Shown in pieces: positions 31,162 through 39,363 of a DNA stretch of 64,000 bases. Made by a program: the position numbers and the translations under genes. This stretch comes from Polynucleobacter sp. 31A-FELB (GTDB lineage Bacteria > Pseudomonadota > Gammaproteobacteria > Burkholderiales > Burkholderiaceae), in NCBI RefSeq assembly GCF_018882405.1, contig NZ_JACVOO010000011.1, forward strand, positions 1-64,000, in the 5' to 3' direction. The notes under the pieces are model-generated. The model was not told the origin of the DNA. It saw nothing but the letters and a program-made list of their open reading frames with translations, and did not search any database. How positions within the stretch are numbered: position 1 is the stretch's first letter; every line of letters starts with the position of its first letter.

Positions 31162-31445
31162 AGAAAAAACACGTTGGCAGTAGCTTTGATGATTTCTTAA
31201 AAGAAGAATCAATTTTTGATCACTCTAGTGCAGTGGCAGTCAAAAGAGTCATCGCCTGGCAAATTGAACAAGAAATGATCAAGCAAAATCTTACCAAGAC
31301 TGTGATGGCAAAGAAAATGCATACCAGCCGAGCAGCCCTCAACCGCTTACTTGATCAATCGGATACTAGTCTCACACTGCTGACATTAACAAGCGCTGCA
31401 TCCGCACTTGGAAAAATGATTAAGTTTGAAATGAAAGCAATTTAA
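31158..31445 (+). CDS. HTH antitoxin paired with the second RelE-like toxin
   Basis: The 95-aa protein has an XRE-like helix-turn-helix (IKQNLTKTVMAKKMHTSRAALNRLLD, residues about 41-66) and a short tail ALGKMIKFEMKAI typical of this antitoxin group. It is coupled to the toxin by ATGA and should repress the operon. Confidence 0.82.
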   Translation: MKKKHVGSSFDDFLKEESIFDHSSAVAVKRVIAWQIEQEMIKQNLTKTVMAKKMHTSRAALNRLLDQSDTSLTLLTLTSAASALGKMIKFEMKAI

Positions 31446-31472
31446 GTTTTATTAAGGATGGTTTAGAGAGTT

Positions 31473-31736
31473 ATGAATAAAAGATCCCCCACCCACCCTG
31501 GCGCTATTCTGAGAGAGGATGCATTGCCCACTCTAGGAACTTCTATTGCCGAGCTATCCGAGCATCTTGGTGTAACTAGAGAAACATTAAATGCTGTTCT
31601 TACCGAAAAAATTTCTGTCACGCCAGAGTTTGCGCAAAAGCTGGGTACCTTTTTAGGCAATGGGCCTCAGCTATGGATTGAAATGCAATCCAAATATGAT
31701 CTTTGGCAGAGACAAGCCAAACTCAAGGCACAATAG
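31473..31736 (+). CDS. HigA-family antitoxin-like protein without its own toxin
   Basis: The 87-aa protein matches the HigA/VapI group closely: PTHPGAILREDALPTLGTSIAELSEHLGVTRETLNAVLTEK (start region), then SVTPEFAQKLGTFLGNGPQLWIEMQSKYDL. HigA usually follows a HigB of about 92 aa; none is present, and the gene instead stands 27 bases after another antitoxin. It is either an orphan left after toxin loss or an extra regulator of the pair before it. Confidence 0.85.
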   Translation: MNKRSPTHPGAILREDALPTLGTSIAELSEHLGVTRETLNAVLTEKISVTPEFAQKLGTFLGNGPQLWIEMQSKYDLWQRQAKLKAQ

Positions 31737-31766
31737 CCAATCAACTACCTTTAGGTTAAGAAGCCC

Positions 31767-32423
31767 ATGCCCCAAGCTATTATTTTTGATGTAGAAGCAA
31801 CTGATAAGAACGATGCCGTCATCATTGAGGCTGCCTCTTTAGACGTCACCTCTATTAATCCCCTTGCGGTCAGTAATCCTTGGGTGCAGCGTTATAACCC
31901 TGGTAAACCAATTAGCTTGGGTGCTTTAGCAACTCACCACATCATGGATGAGGAATTGGTTAATTGCCCCGCTAGCAGCTCTTTTAGATTACCTAGTGGC
32001 ACTAAATACATCATTGGTCATAGCGTAGATTTTGACTGGGAAGCTATTGGTAAGCCTGAGGTCAAGCGTATTTGCACCCTTGCTCTCGCTCGTAGCCTTT
32101 GGCCTGACTTGGATAGCCATACCCAAAGCGCTCTGCTCTACTACTTTGAAAGAGCAACTGCTAGAGAGCAATTGCGTGATGCCCATAGCGCATTAGCAGA
32201 TGTATGGATCTGCTCCAAGATTCTGGGACAGATCATTGATCGCTTGCACCCTGCTTCTTTAGATGCTTTGTGGGAAATGTCTGAGAAGGCTCGCATTCCG
32301 ACGATCATGCCTTTTGGTAAACACAAAGGTGAACTGATTAGTCAGGTGCCATCTGACTACAAGCAATGGATGCTTCGTCAGGAAAACGTCTCTGAATACC
32401 TTCGCAAGGCCTTGCAGGCCTAA
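31767..32423 (+). CDS. DnaQ-like 3'-5' exonuclease with C-terminal ExoX-type domain
   Basis: The 218-aa protein has DEDDh-type exonuclease motifs: FDVEATDKNDAVIIEAA (Asp8, Glu10), IIGHSVDFDWEA, and RDAHSALADVWIC (His and Asp of motif III). A short C-terminal domain MPFGKHKGELISQVPSDYKQWML matches the DUF3820-type end of ExoX-like proteins. It probably trims DNA or RNA 3' ends. Confidence 0.85.
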   Translation: MPQAIIFDVEATDKNDAVIIEAASLDVTSINPLAVSNPWVQRYNPGKPISLGALATHHIMDEELVNCPASSSFRLPSGTKYIIGHSVDFDWEAIGKPEVKRICTLALARSLWPDLDSHTQSALLYYFERATAREQLRDAHSALADVWICSKILGQIIDRLHPASLDALWEMSEKARIPTIMPFGKHKGELISQVPSDYKQWMLRQENVSEYLRKALQA

Positions 32424-32450
32424 ATCTTTGCTGGGTTTTTTACTGTAGCT

Positions 32451-32993
32451 TTAATGTTGCTTATGCGCTGAGGTAACTAGCTTTTCTGTATAGGCAATCG
32501 CTACAGCTGACAACACAAAGGTAATGTGGATTAAGGTTTGCCACATTAAGGTTTTTTCATCATAGGAAGCTGCATTGATGAAAGTCTTCAGCAAATGGAT
32601 TGATGAGATACCAATGATGGCGGTTGCTAGCTTTACCTTGAGTACACCGGCATTCACATGGGATAGCCATTCTGGCTGATCTGGATGGTTTTCTAATTCC
32701 AAACGAGAAACAAAAGTTTCCCACCCGCCAACGATGACCATGACCAACAGGTTGGAGATCATCACTACGTCGATTAATCCCAGCACTACCAACATCAGGG
32801 CAGTTTCAGTCATGGACTTGTCTGCCATCATAGTAATGAGGTGAACGAGCTCTATCCAGAACTGCCAAACATAGACACCTTGGGCAACTATCAATCCCAG
32901 ATAGAGTGGTGCCTGCAACCAGCGGGACATAAATATCCAGCGTGGCAGTGGACGTAGTTTTTTATCTATGTAGGTTTGCTTGTCTTCAGTCAT
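32451..32993 (-). CDS. YqhA / UPF0114 family membrane protein
   Basis: The 180-aa protein has about four membrane helices ([82 protein letters not shown]) and the family's [25 protein letters not shown] loop. UPF0114 proteins are widespread inner-membrane proteins of unknown role. It stands alone, convergent with the exonuclease gene. Confidence 0.85.
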   Translation of the reverse strand: MTEDKQTYIDKKLRPLPRWIFMSRWLQAPLYLGLIVAQGVYVWQFWIELVHLITMMADKSMTETALMLVVLGLIDVVMISNLLVMVIVGGWETFVSRLELENHPDQPEWLSHVNAGVLKVKLATAIIGISSIHLLKTFINAASYDEKTLMWQTLIHITFVLSAVAIAYTEKLVTSAHKQH

Positions 32994-33079
32994 AAATTTA
33001 TTTTATCGGTATTTATGATATTTCTTATCGCTCGCAAATACCTAATCAATGCAGGGGAATACACCCTGCTGAAGCAGAT

Positions 33080-34072
33080 TTAGGCGAATCTGAGCTCTAT
33101 TTCCACGCCAAGGTCTTTAACTAGTTCCTCGTAGTAATCGCTCCACTGAGCCCAAAGGACTTCCCATTCAGATTGGGTAATTTGAATGTAAATTAGAACC
33201 TTTTTGGTGCTGCGGCATTTATCCCGCACATGAGATAAAGCCGTTCCCAAAATATCACCAACAGACCAGGTGCCCACTTGTTTCACCACAACGAGCAAGT
33301 TTGATTTGCAAACGTTATATGCATCAGAAGGGATGACATTCCAATCCCCCTGGAGATTCGGCAAATCGCCCGTAATCATAATCTTAGCAAGAGTTTGTGC
33401 AATATTTCCCGGCAATTGAATGTTTACAGGATCGCGTCCTGAACCAGCAGTATTCATTTTCTTAATTCCTCTGGCTGAGGCATTCAAACCCTTATCTAAT
33501 TCACCTAAAACGGTTTCCTCAACCTTGGCCGGGGACCAAGAATCATGACCTTGGTGCGCGATCGCGATATAGACATCCTCCAACAAGTCTTGTTGGAATT
33601 GCTCATCATTGAATCGCAAGTTATATGCAGAAATATTATTGTCGTAACGTTCGATAGCGTGGCCAAGCCAACCCCCGGTATGACTAGTACTACTCTCGCG
33701 TATTGCCAACATTTTGCGCGCATGGTGAATGAGGCGACCCTTATCAAAAATTCCATTGCGCAGCCCGCCTTCGGTGATTCCAACATATAGGATTGGATAC
33801 CGCGTACTGATAACCGCATAAATTAAGTGATTGAGATTGGCCATGGAAACAAAATCTGCCATGGCTTCGGGGGAGCCCGCAACATCAATGCCCGGCTTTA
33901 GTTTTAGCGGGCCGATTTTCAATCCAGAACCCACGCCATCAGGCTTAGTAGAGGCGCTCGATCCCGATGAAATAGATACATAGGCTTTACTCCAAGCAGA
34001 ATCAAATGAGCCTGAGACTTTAACATCGCAAATACTGTCTAATTTATAAAAATCGCTAAATTGAAGCGTCAT
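33080..34072 (-). CDS. GIY-YIG-like protein of unknown function
   Basis: I recognise no full-length family for this 330-aa protein. Residues 84-118 resemble a GIY-YIG nuclease core: LIYAVIS, then LYVGIT at 95-100, then RLIHHARKM with Arg113 and His117 at about the usual spacing. The first Gly of GIY is absent, so the match is degenerate. The remaining 200 residues are mixed alpha/beta, without membrane segments or signal peptide. It is the last gene on this strand of the island, 48 bases after the FlgT-like gene. Confidence 0.55.
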   Translation of the reverse strand: MTLQFSDFYKLDSICDVKVSGSFDSAWSKAYVSISSGSSASTKPDGVGSGLKIGPLKLKPGIDVAGSPEAMADFVSMANLNHLIYAVISTRYPILYVGITEGGLRNGIFDKGRLIHHARKMLAIRESSTSHTGGWLGHAIERYDNNISAYNLRFNDEQFQQDLLEDVYIAIAHQGHDSWSPAKVEETVLGELDKGLNASARGIKKMNTAGSGRDPVNIQLPGNIAQTLAKIMITGDLPNLQGDWNVIPSDAYNVCKSNLLVVVKQVGTWSVGDILGTALSHVRDKCRSTKKVLIYIQITQSEWEVLWAQWSDYYEELVKDLGVEIELRFA

Positions 34073-34120
34073 GGTGACCTCGGATTAATGTTTTTCTAGT
34101 TCTAATTTATATAACTTTTA

Positions 34121-35269
34121 CTATATTACTTGAGACCCCTGCTTCTCACATTGGGCTTGAGGCACCACGTTGATTTCAATGCTCTCCATAGCATTGAGCA
34201 ATTGTGACTTCGTATTGCGGATAGGCAGACTGAAGGTGGTGTTGACCTTGAAATCCCCATAGATTGAAAAATCAGCGTCTGGTGTATGGGAGGCAAAAAA
34301 CTGCCCTGTTGGATAGCCGTACTTTTCAGGTCGATATACCCCAAAAGCCAGGCTCTCCCCAAAGAAAGCTCCACTGAAATAGGGGATACTTGCACAAATA
34401 CTATAGATAGCTTCACCTGCGGCATTTTTAATGGTTATCTGTACAGATGGTTTGGTATTCACCATGCGCTCTTTTAATGACTCAGCTTTTTTAATATCTG
34501 TATAGGCTGCATAAGTAGTAAACCAATCGCTTTGACGTTTTAATGAAATTACCGAGGGCCAAGCTCTCGCATAACGTTGATTAGCAGCATCAGCACCATT
34601 ACGGGTACGAACTAGCACCTCATGCATAGCGTCAAGATACTCCCGGCTCCACGAGATCTCTACCGGCACCAGGATTTCTGCATCACGATTAACCATGCGC
34701 CAATTAGCTTGCCCCATATTGATGACAAAAGACTTTTCGGGGAAGTCATTACCTACTGCAGCAAGCAAGCGATCTCCCTGCACTCGTTCCTCTAAGACCG
34801 ACTGATATTGCGAAGAGGCTTTGGCACCGTTAATAGTGCCACCCCCTTTGCCAATGACAAACAAGCGATTGGCAATCTTGCTCTCTGCAACCCAAACATC
34901 CATCACAAGCTTAGTTTTACCGTTAAGATCCTCTTCACTAATGACTTTATATTCATCTACATACCCCGATGAATATAAAGTAATGTCACTGCGGATCACC
35001 TCCTGATTTTTGACCTGCGTCTCAGTCAATACAAGCGTACCAACCGCCTGATTTACTGCAAATCGTAAACCCTCCTGCTTCGCTTGTTCGTGGGTCTGCC
35101 CGCTAGCCTCTACACGTAAGTAATACATGCGTTGAGTGTTTTTCACTAGCCATTGACCTGCCGATACAGCCAATCCAATAGGGTTTATTGCAAATATATT
35201 CTGCGCTACGCCATTGATACCATATAGGGATACGAACACAACAACTAGAAGTTTTACGAGCTTGCTCAT
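34121..35269 (-). CDS. Exported FlgT-like / LPP20-like protein
   Basis: The 382-aa protein has a signal peptide (LVKLLVVVFVSLYGINGVAQ, cleavage near residue 22). The segment RVEASGQTHEQAKQEGLRFAVNQAVGTLV and following EVIRSDITLYSSGYVDEYKVI resembles the N-terminal domain of FlgT and related periplasmic proteins. The rest I cannot place. It begins 9 bases after the lipoprotein gene, so the two likely act together in the envelope. No flagellar genes are near. Confidence 0.6.
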   Translation of the reverse strand: MSKLVKLLVVVFVSLYGINGVAQNIFAINPIGLAVSAGQWLVKNTQRMYYLRVEASGQTHEQAKQEGLRFAVNQAVGTLVLTETQVKNQEVIRSDITLYSSGYVDEYKVISEEDLNGKTKLVMDVWVAESKIANRLFVIGKGGGTINGAKASSQYQSVLEERVQGDRLLAAVGNDFPEKSFVINMGQANWRMVNRDAEILVPVEISWSREYLDAMHEVLVRTRNGADAANQRYARAWPSVISLKRQSDWFTTYAAYTDIKKAESLKERMVNTKPSVQITIKNAAGEAIYSICASIPYFSGAFFGESLAFGVYRPEKYGYPTGQFFASHTPDADFSIYGDFKVNTTFSLPIRNTKSQLLNAMESIEINVVPQAQCEKQGSQVI

Positions 35270-35278
35270 TAACCCCTC

Positions 35279-35959
35279 CTATTTCATGAGTGCGCGAACA
35301 TAGCTAGCACTTGCTTGATCTTTTTTGCTCCACTGGTATACCGCTACATACTGCTTTCCACCATCCAACACCTCATCACGCACTTTGCGAACTGCAGTCA
35401 AGCGCCCTTGCGCCAGCATAGAATTGACTGTGCTCACCAGCGTTTGATCAACGGTTTTTGCAATTCGCTTATTGGAGCCCTCCTGGGATTCAGATGATGG
35501 ATTGGGCGAAGGGATTGTTTCAATTTGCTTCTTAGTTAGAGTCGTGGAACCGTCGACCGACTGAAACGACTTGCTTGAGTCATCATTGGCTATATCCAAG
35601 GCTTTACTCAGAATCTCCACTTTCTTATTGGAGCTCACACTTTGGCCATAGACAAACTTCACCAACTTATCCATGGCATCCGCCTCCGCAATGACTGTGT
35701 AGTTACCCTTCCATACTGGGGCTTGGCCGAAGACCTCAATACGATCAACATTTCCAAAGCTGGTGTAGAACACCTTAACCCCCTCGTCAGAAAAATCAAC
35801 GCTGACCTTGGCGTCCTTGATGTTGCCCATCTCTTGAGTCTGTCCCGCAGCCTGATATTTAGATTGCTTGGCGTCACCAATAGATGAGCAAGCACCCAAG
35901 AAGAAGGCAGCAGTTACGGTAATTACAGCTTCAATAGTGCGTTGTGAAATACGATTCAT
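35279..35959 (-). CDS. Lipoprotein of unknown function, LPP20-like
   Basis: The 226-aa protein has a lipobox FLGAC (Cys24) after a hydrophobic signal. A central stretch VIAEADAMDKLVKFVYG and a late TVNSMLAQGRLTAVRKVRDEVLDGGKQYVAVYQW resemble LPP20/FlgP-like lipoproteins, which share the fold of the neighbour's N-terminal domain. A Ser/Asn/Pro-rich insert lies between (around residue 150). It should be anchored in the outer membrane, paired with the exported protein downstream. Confidence 0.65.
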   Translation of the reverse strand: MNRISQRTIEAVITVTAAFFLGACSSIGDAKQSKYQAAGQTQEMGNIKDAKVSVDFSDEGVKVFYTSFGNVDRIEVFGQAPVWKGNYTVIAEADAMDKLVKFVYGQSVSSNKKVEILSKALDIANDDSSKSFQSVDGSTTLTKKQIETIPSPNPSSESQEGSNKRIAKTVDQTLVSTVNSMLAQGRLTAVRKVRDEVLDGGKQYVAVYQWSKKDQASASYVRALMK

Positions 35960-36032
35960 GGCCTTTACTCCGGTAATGGTTAAATTTTTAGTGTTGATGC
36001 ATTAATGGCGTTGAAGCTAATTACTTTTCAGC

Positions 36033-36527
36033 TTATGCGGCCAATAACAATATGGGGTGCACTTGATCGGGCAGGCCTCCAAGCTTGGCCAACTTCATTT
36101 TTGCTAAGGCGGCCACCTTCTCTGAAAAGAGCTCCGGGAAATCCAGCACAATTGCTTCAGCTGATAGATGAAGGTGGCGCGAGTTAGCAAGAATCTCTAG
36201 ATTTTTACTGGGCTTAGCATCTGATGTGATGCGATGAATGGTTTCAATCACCCCATGACGCTTTAGCATTTGCTTAGTGCGAGTTAGCGGAATACGCTGC
36301 ACATTGAGATAGCTAATACCCTGAGCAACTCGCTCCAATACTTCTGCTGGCGCATGGTCTGGGGCAATATCAGCTGGTTGGTATACGTACAACTGAAACT
36401 GCTCTGCAATCGAGCTAAAACCAAAGTCCTGCGCTGCTTTGATAATCTTTTTTAAATCCTTCTTATCAATCTCACCACGCTGAGCCTGAGTCAATAAGTT
36501 TCCAAAATTGTATTTACGAGCTTTCAT
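36033..36527 (-). CDS. 164-aa protein of unknown family in the WYL island
   Basis: No family is recognised. The protein is mostly helical and basic at its start (MKARKYNFGNLLTQAQRGEIDKK in part), with no signal peptide; it ends in a hydrophobic GLPDQVHPILLLAA. The start has GGAG upstream. It is preceded by the island's 15-bp palindrome (51 bases before the ATG) and a 25-bp AT-rich palindrome, so it probably has its own promoter, controlled together with the other island units. Confidence 0.7.
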   Translation of the reverse strand: MKARKYNFGNLLTQAQRGEIDKKDLKKIIKAAQDFGFSSIAEQFQLYVYQPADIAPDHAPAEVLERVAQGISYLNVQRIPLTRTKQMLKRHGVIETIHRITSDAKPSKNLEILANSRHLHLSAEAIVLDFPELFSEKVAALAKMKLAKLGGLPDQVHPILLLAA

Positions 36528-36577
36528 TTTTATTAACTCCTTTTCATTTACCGAGCCATCAGAATATCAATTAGAAA

Positions 36578-36592
36578 TGACAATATTTGTCA
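36578..36592 (-). promoter_or_regulatory. Island operator site 1, TGACAA-TAT-TTGTCA
   Basis: A perfect 6-bp inverted repeat with a 3-base centre lies 51 bases upstream of the 164-aa gene. The surrounding 21 bases differ at only one position from site 2 at 39171-39185. WYL proteins commonly bind such palindromes, and a WYL gene lies 3 kb away. Confidence 0.75.
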
Positions 36593-36596
36593 CTTT

Positions 36597-36621
36597 GATA
36601 ATTATTTGTAAAATAATTATC
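36597..36621 (-). repeat. 25-bp AT-rich perfect palindrome
   Basis: GATAATTATTT (36597-36607) is repeated as AAATAATTATC (36611-36621) around three bases. It lies 4 bases from operator site 1 and 24 bases after the AAA+ stop. It could be a terminator hairpin of the AAA+ gene or a second protein-binding site. Confidence 0.6.
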
Positions 36622-36645
36622 AAGCCCCATAAAGGCCACCAAGGC

Positions 36646-38886
36646 CTAAGCAGCAGCTAGAAAACCAATCTGACGCGAGTGGGAGGATTTTTTAACTCCG
36701 ACTGCTTTAACCAACACTTGAAGCGCGTCATTAGCAGACTGGAGTTTAAGAAAACGATTTTGGCGACCTAATTGCTCGAAATCTCCCGGAGTTAAGTTAC
36801 GTAATTCCTGAAAAGGAAGCTTCACACCCTCGGGGTCTGGGAGCTGCAATTTTTCGCAAGTTGCCATAAACATTTTCCAGGCTTGCTCTTGCTTCATGAA
36901 GTCAAACTTGAGGCTAATGTCAAAACGACGTAAGGCAGCCTCATCAAGGTTATCGAATAAATTTGTAGAGGCAATAAAAATACCTTTGAAGCTTTCCATT
37001 TGAGTCAGCATTTCATTCACCATGCTGATTTCCCAGCTTTGCTTCGCCTGAGTGCGTGCAATTAGGAAGGTATCAACCTCATCAAACTGCAGTAGTGCTT
37101 TTTGACGTTTAGCCATAGCAAATGCCCCTGCAATTTTTTGCTCGGTTTCGCCAACATGCGAGCCCAATAGATCTGAAGCCTTCAAAACAATATGGGTAAT
37201 TCCCAGTTGGTCAGCCATCCACTTACCAAATGCAGTCTTACCCGTACCGGGAGGACCCCACGCACAAATACGAGCCTCACGAGTTTGTGCCACCCCATCT
37301 AATAGATTCTGAATATCTACTGTAGAGTTCACCATATCCGGCTTAAAGCCTAGTCCAAGCGATCCAGTATCAAAAGTTTGGACCTGAGACGCACCCTGGG
37401 CCTGTAGTTTGTCGTTAACCAGCATCAGCGCCAATTCGTTGCGCTCAATTGCTGTTTTATTTTCAGCCAGAGCCTTGACTACCTGAGCCGTCTTTGCGAC
37501 CAGCGCAGGTGAAGTATTCTTATTTTTAGCGATATCCCCAATAATTTCTTTACCCAGCACTTCACCGCACATCTGAGTGAGCATATTGCGACGTTGTGCC
37601 TCATCTGGAATGGGCATCTCAAAACAAATATCAAAACGACGAATATAGGCCTGATCAAATGAACGTATTGAATTTGCCACCCAGATTGCCGGCAAAGAAT
37701 TATTTTCTAGAGTCAGGTTAATCCAGGATTTTTGAGCCATGGTGGCCTCATCATCTGCTAACGGACGAGAGCGACCAGTCAAGACCTCTTCACACTCATC
37801 AAATAAAACGATCGTGCGACCCTGCTGAAACAGGGATTGCGCTGCACGATAGCTGCGCAAACGACGGATTGGGGTAACTGGATTTCCCGCTAAATTGGTA
37901 GCAGCCACCTCCATTAACTCACAACCAAGCTCTTTGCTAAGCAACTTAGAGAACTCGGTCTTACCAGTTCCTGGACGCCCATAAATGAGCACATTGACAC
38001 CCGTTTTACCCTTGGAAATTGCATCCTCTAAATAGGTCTTGAGAGCTGATGCGCGCTCTGCAATATGGTCAAAGTCACCCATCTGCAATGAGCCGTCATC
38101 CACTGGGCGGACATAGGTTTTAATCAATTCACGCACATTACGCTGGTGCATTACTGCGCGCTTCGCAAACGTCCATGTTATTAAGTCTACGCGTGAGCGA
38201 ACGCTCCCCTCCCCACGATGATCCAATGAAATGAGCCCAGTACGAATGAGGTTGGATTGTTCATCCAAAACTGTCTCTAATTCAGTACTTTTAATTCCAA
38301 GCATGGGCGCATAAATTTTCGGAATCGAAAATGCAGATACAGATTCCCCAATCAGATCGGTACACTCTTGCAAAATGACTTCACTATGAATCAAGATAGT
38401 CAGACCCAAAACCTGCTTATCTAGCTCGCTTAAATTCGCCATCTCCGCCAAAGCATTTAGGTTGCGTGCAAGATGCTTTGGCAAGGAGTAGGCCGCCCCC
38501 AGCTCTCCCTCCCAGACCGAAAGGATTGTCAGTAAATTAGCACGCAGCTCAGCTAAATCACGTTTTTTGGAATAATCCTCGAAGTTTTTGAAACCCAAAA
38601 AACTGTACAACTTCGTGCTGCAGAATGTATAGGATGACTTCAGATTATTTAAGGCGCTGGTATTAAGCAAGGTGCGCAATAGGACGACGCGTAACCATTG
38701 CGCATACTGGATATCCCCATCGATCAAATCCTCTATTTGTTCCTGCGCCATCTCATCAATGGATAGATATTTCTCTTTTTTTGCTTTTAGCAGGCGCTCT
38801 TGACGCAATGCAAGGTGCTCCGCAGCACTTGGCTTTTCATCCTCAAGCTCAGGCGAATTGGCATTCATCAGTTGATCAAAATCCAT
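36646..38886 (-). CDS. Large AAA+ ATPase with two ATPase domains
   Basis: The 746-aa protein has two AAA+ domains. Domain 1 has Walker A GRPGTGKTE at 303-311, Walker B IVLFDECEEVL near 359-369 and an arginine region YIRRFD. Domain 2 has Walker A GPPGTGKTA at 544-552, Walker B LLQFDEVDTFL near 598-608 and ALRRFD. The first 250 residues are a helical N-terminal region of no recognised family. Tandem AAA+ domains of the CDC48/ClpA type act as unfoldases or remodelers, so this is likely the motor of the island's system; no protease domain is fused. It is probably cotranscribed with the 50-aa gene upstream. Confidence 0.9.
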   Translation of the reverse strand: MDFDQLMNANSPELEDEKPSAAEHLALRQERLLKAKKEKYLSIDEMAQEQIEDLIDGDIQYAQWLRVVLLRTLLNTSALNNLKSSYTFCSTKLYSFLGFKNFEDYSKKRDLAELRANLLTILSVWEGELGAAYSLPKHLARNLNALAEMANLSELDKQVLGLTILIHSEVILQECTDLIGESVSAFSIPKIYAPMLGIKSTELETVLDEQSNLIRTGLISLDHRGEGSVRSRVDLITWTFAKRAVMHQRNVRELIKTYVRPVDDGSLQMGDFDHIAERASALKTYLEDAISKGKTGVNVLIYGRPGTGKTEFSKLLSKELGCELMEVAATNLAGNPVTPIRRLRSYRAAQSLFQQGRTIVLFDECEEVLTGRSRPLADDEATMAQKSWINLTLENNSLPAIWVANSIRSFDQAYIRRFDICFEMPIPDEAQRRNMLTQMCGEVLGKEIIGDIAKNKNTSPALVAKTAQVVKALAENKTAIERNELALMLVNDKLQAQGASQVQTFDTGSLGLGFKPDMVNSTVDIQNLLDGVAQTREARICAWGPPGTGKTAFGKWMADQLGITHIVLKASDLLGSHVGETEQKIAGAFAMAKRQKALLQFDEVDTFLIARTQAKQSWEISMVNEMLTQMESFKGIFIASTNLFDNLDEAALRRFDISLKFDFMKQEQAWKMFMATCEKLQLPDPEGVKLPFQELRNLTPGDFEQLGRQNRFLKLQSANDALQVLVKAVGVKKSSHSRQIGFLAAA

Positions 38887-38917
38887 TTGTATTTCTCCAT
38901 TAGTTGACTGTTTAAAT

Positions 38918-38946
38918 CCCTTCCCAGGGAGCGATTCCGGGAAGGG
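38918..38946 (-). repeat. GC-rich hairpin between the 50-aa gene and the AAA+ gene
   Basis: CCCTTCCC (38918-38925) pairs with GGGAAGGG (38939-38946) across a 13-base loop. It is far richer in G and C than its surroundings. There is no T-run, so it may set the relative expression or the mRNA stability of the two genes and not end transcription. Confidence 0.5.
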
Positions 38947-38966
38947 GTGCTACACACAACAAACAC

Positions 38967-39119
38967 TCACCTAATTTCTTTGGGGAAATACACAACGTTC
39001 CCGTCTCCAAACTCCATCTCTAGATTATTTTTGGCTTCAATGGCAGTAGTTGCCATGACTTCGATTTTTTCCAGATGGCATCCACCACCACGACGCACAG
39101 TTGCTTGAAACATTTTCAT
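38967..39119 (-). CDS. 50-aa protein of unknown function before the AAA+ ATPase
   Basis: I start at the ATG at 39119, preceded by GGAAAGG 7 bases upstream; a longer frame from 39176 would run into the operator palindrome. The 50-aa protein is small and basic at first (MKMFQATVRRGGGCHLEKIE), then has EAKNNLEMEFGDGNVVYFP. The form recalls short DNA-element proteins with one alpha/beta unit, but I cannot assign a family. It lies 80 bases before the AAA+ gene. Confidence 0.65.
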   Translation of the reverse strand: MKMFQATVRRGGGCHLEKIEVMATTAIEAKNNLEMEFGDGNVVYFPKEIR

Positions 39120-39170
39120 TTGAAAACCTTTCCAATTGATTGGGATAAATTGAATACTGCCATATATAAA

Positions 39171-39185
39171 TGACATTATTTGTCA
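39171..39185 (-). promoter_or_regulatory. Island operator site 2, TGACA-TTATT-TGTCA
   Basis: A palindrome with 5-bp half-sites lies 52 bases before the 50-aa gene ATG, almost the same distance as site 1 from its gene. With flanks, AAATGACAWTATTTGTCACT is shared with site 1. Confidence 0.75.
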
Positions 39186-39321
39186 CTTAAACTGATTACT
39201 TGAAAATACTTAATTACCCGAGAAAGGGCTTTGGAATCTATGAATTATTTGATTGATGTCCCAATCAAAACCTCTAGGAATGAGTGGCTTTACCCACGAG
39301 TGTGTACTTTATAAACACTCT

Positions 39322-39342
39322 TAGGCTCACTGAATGAGCCTA
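39322..39342 (-). terminator. Hairpin after the WYL gene
   Basis: TAGGCTCA (39322-39329) pairs perfectly with TGAGCCTA (39335-39342), 22 bases after the WYL stop on the minus strand, followed by a weak T-containing stretch and a further GAGTGT/ACACTC repeat (39298-39303/39315-39320). It separates the WYL operon from the 50-aa/AAA+ unit. Confidence 0.55.
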
Positions 39343-39363
39343 TTGGAAACAATGGAAAGTTAA

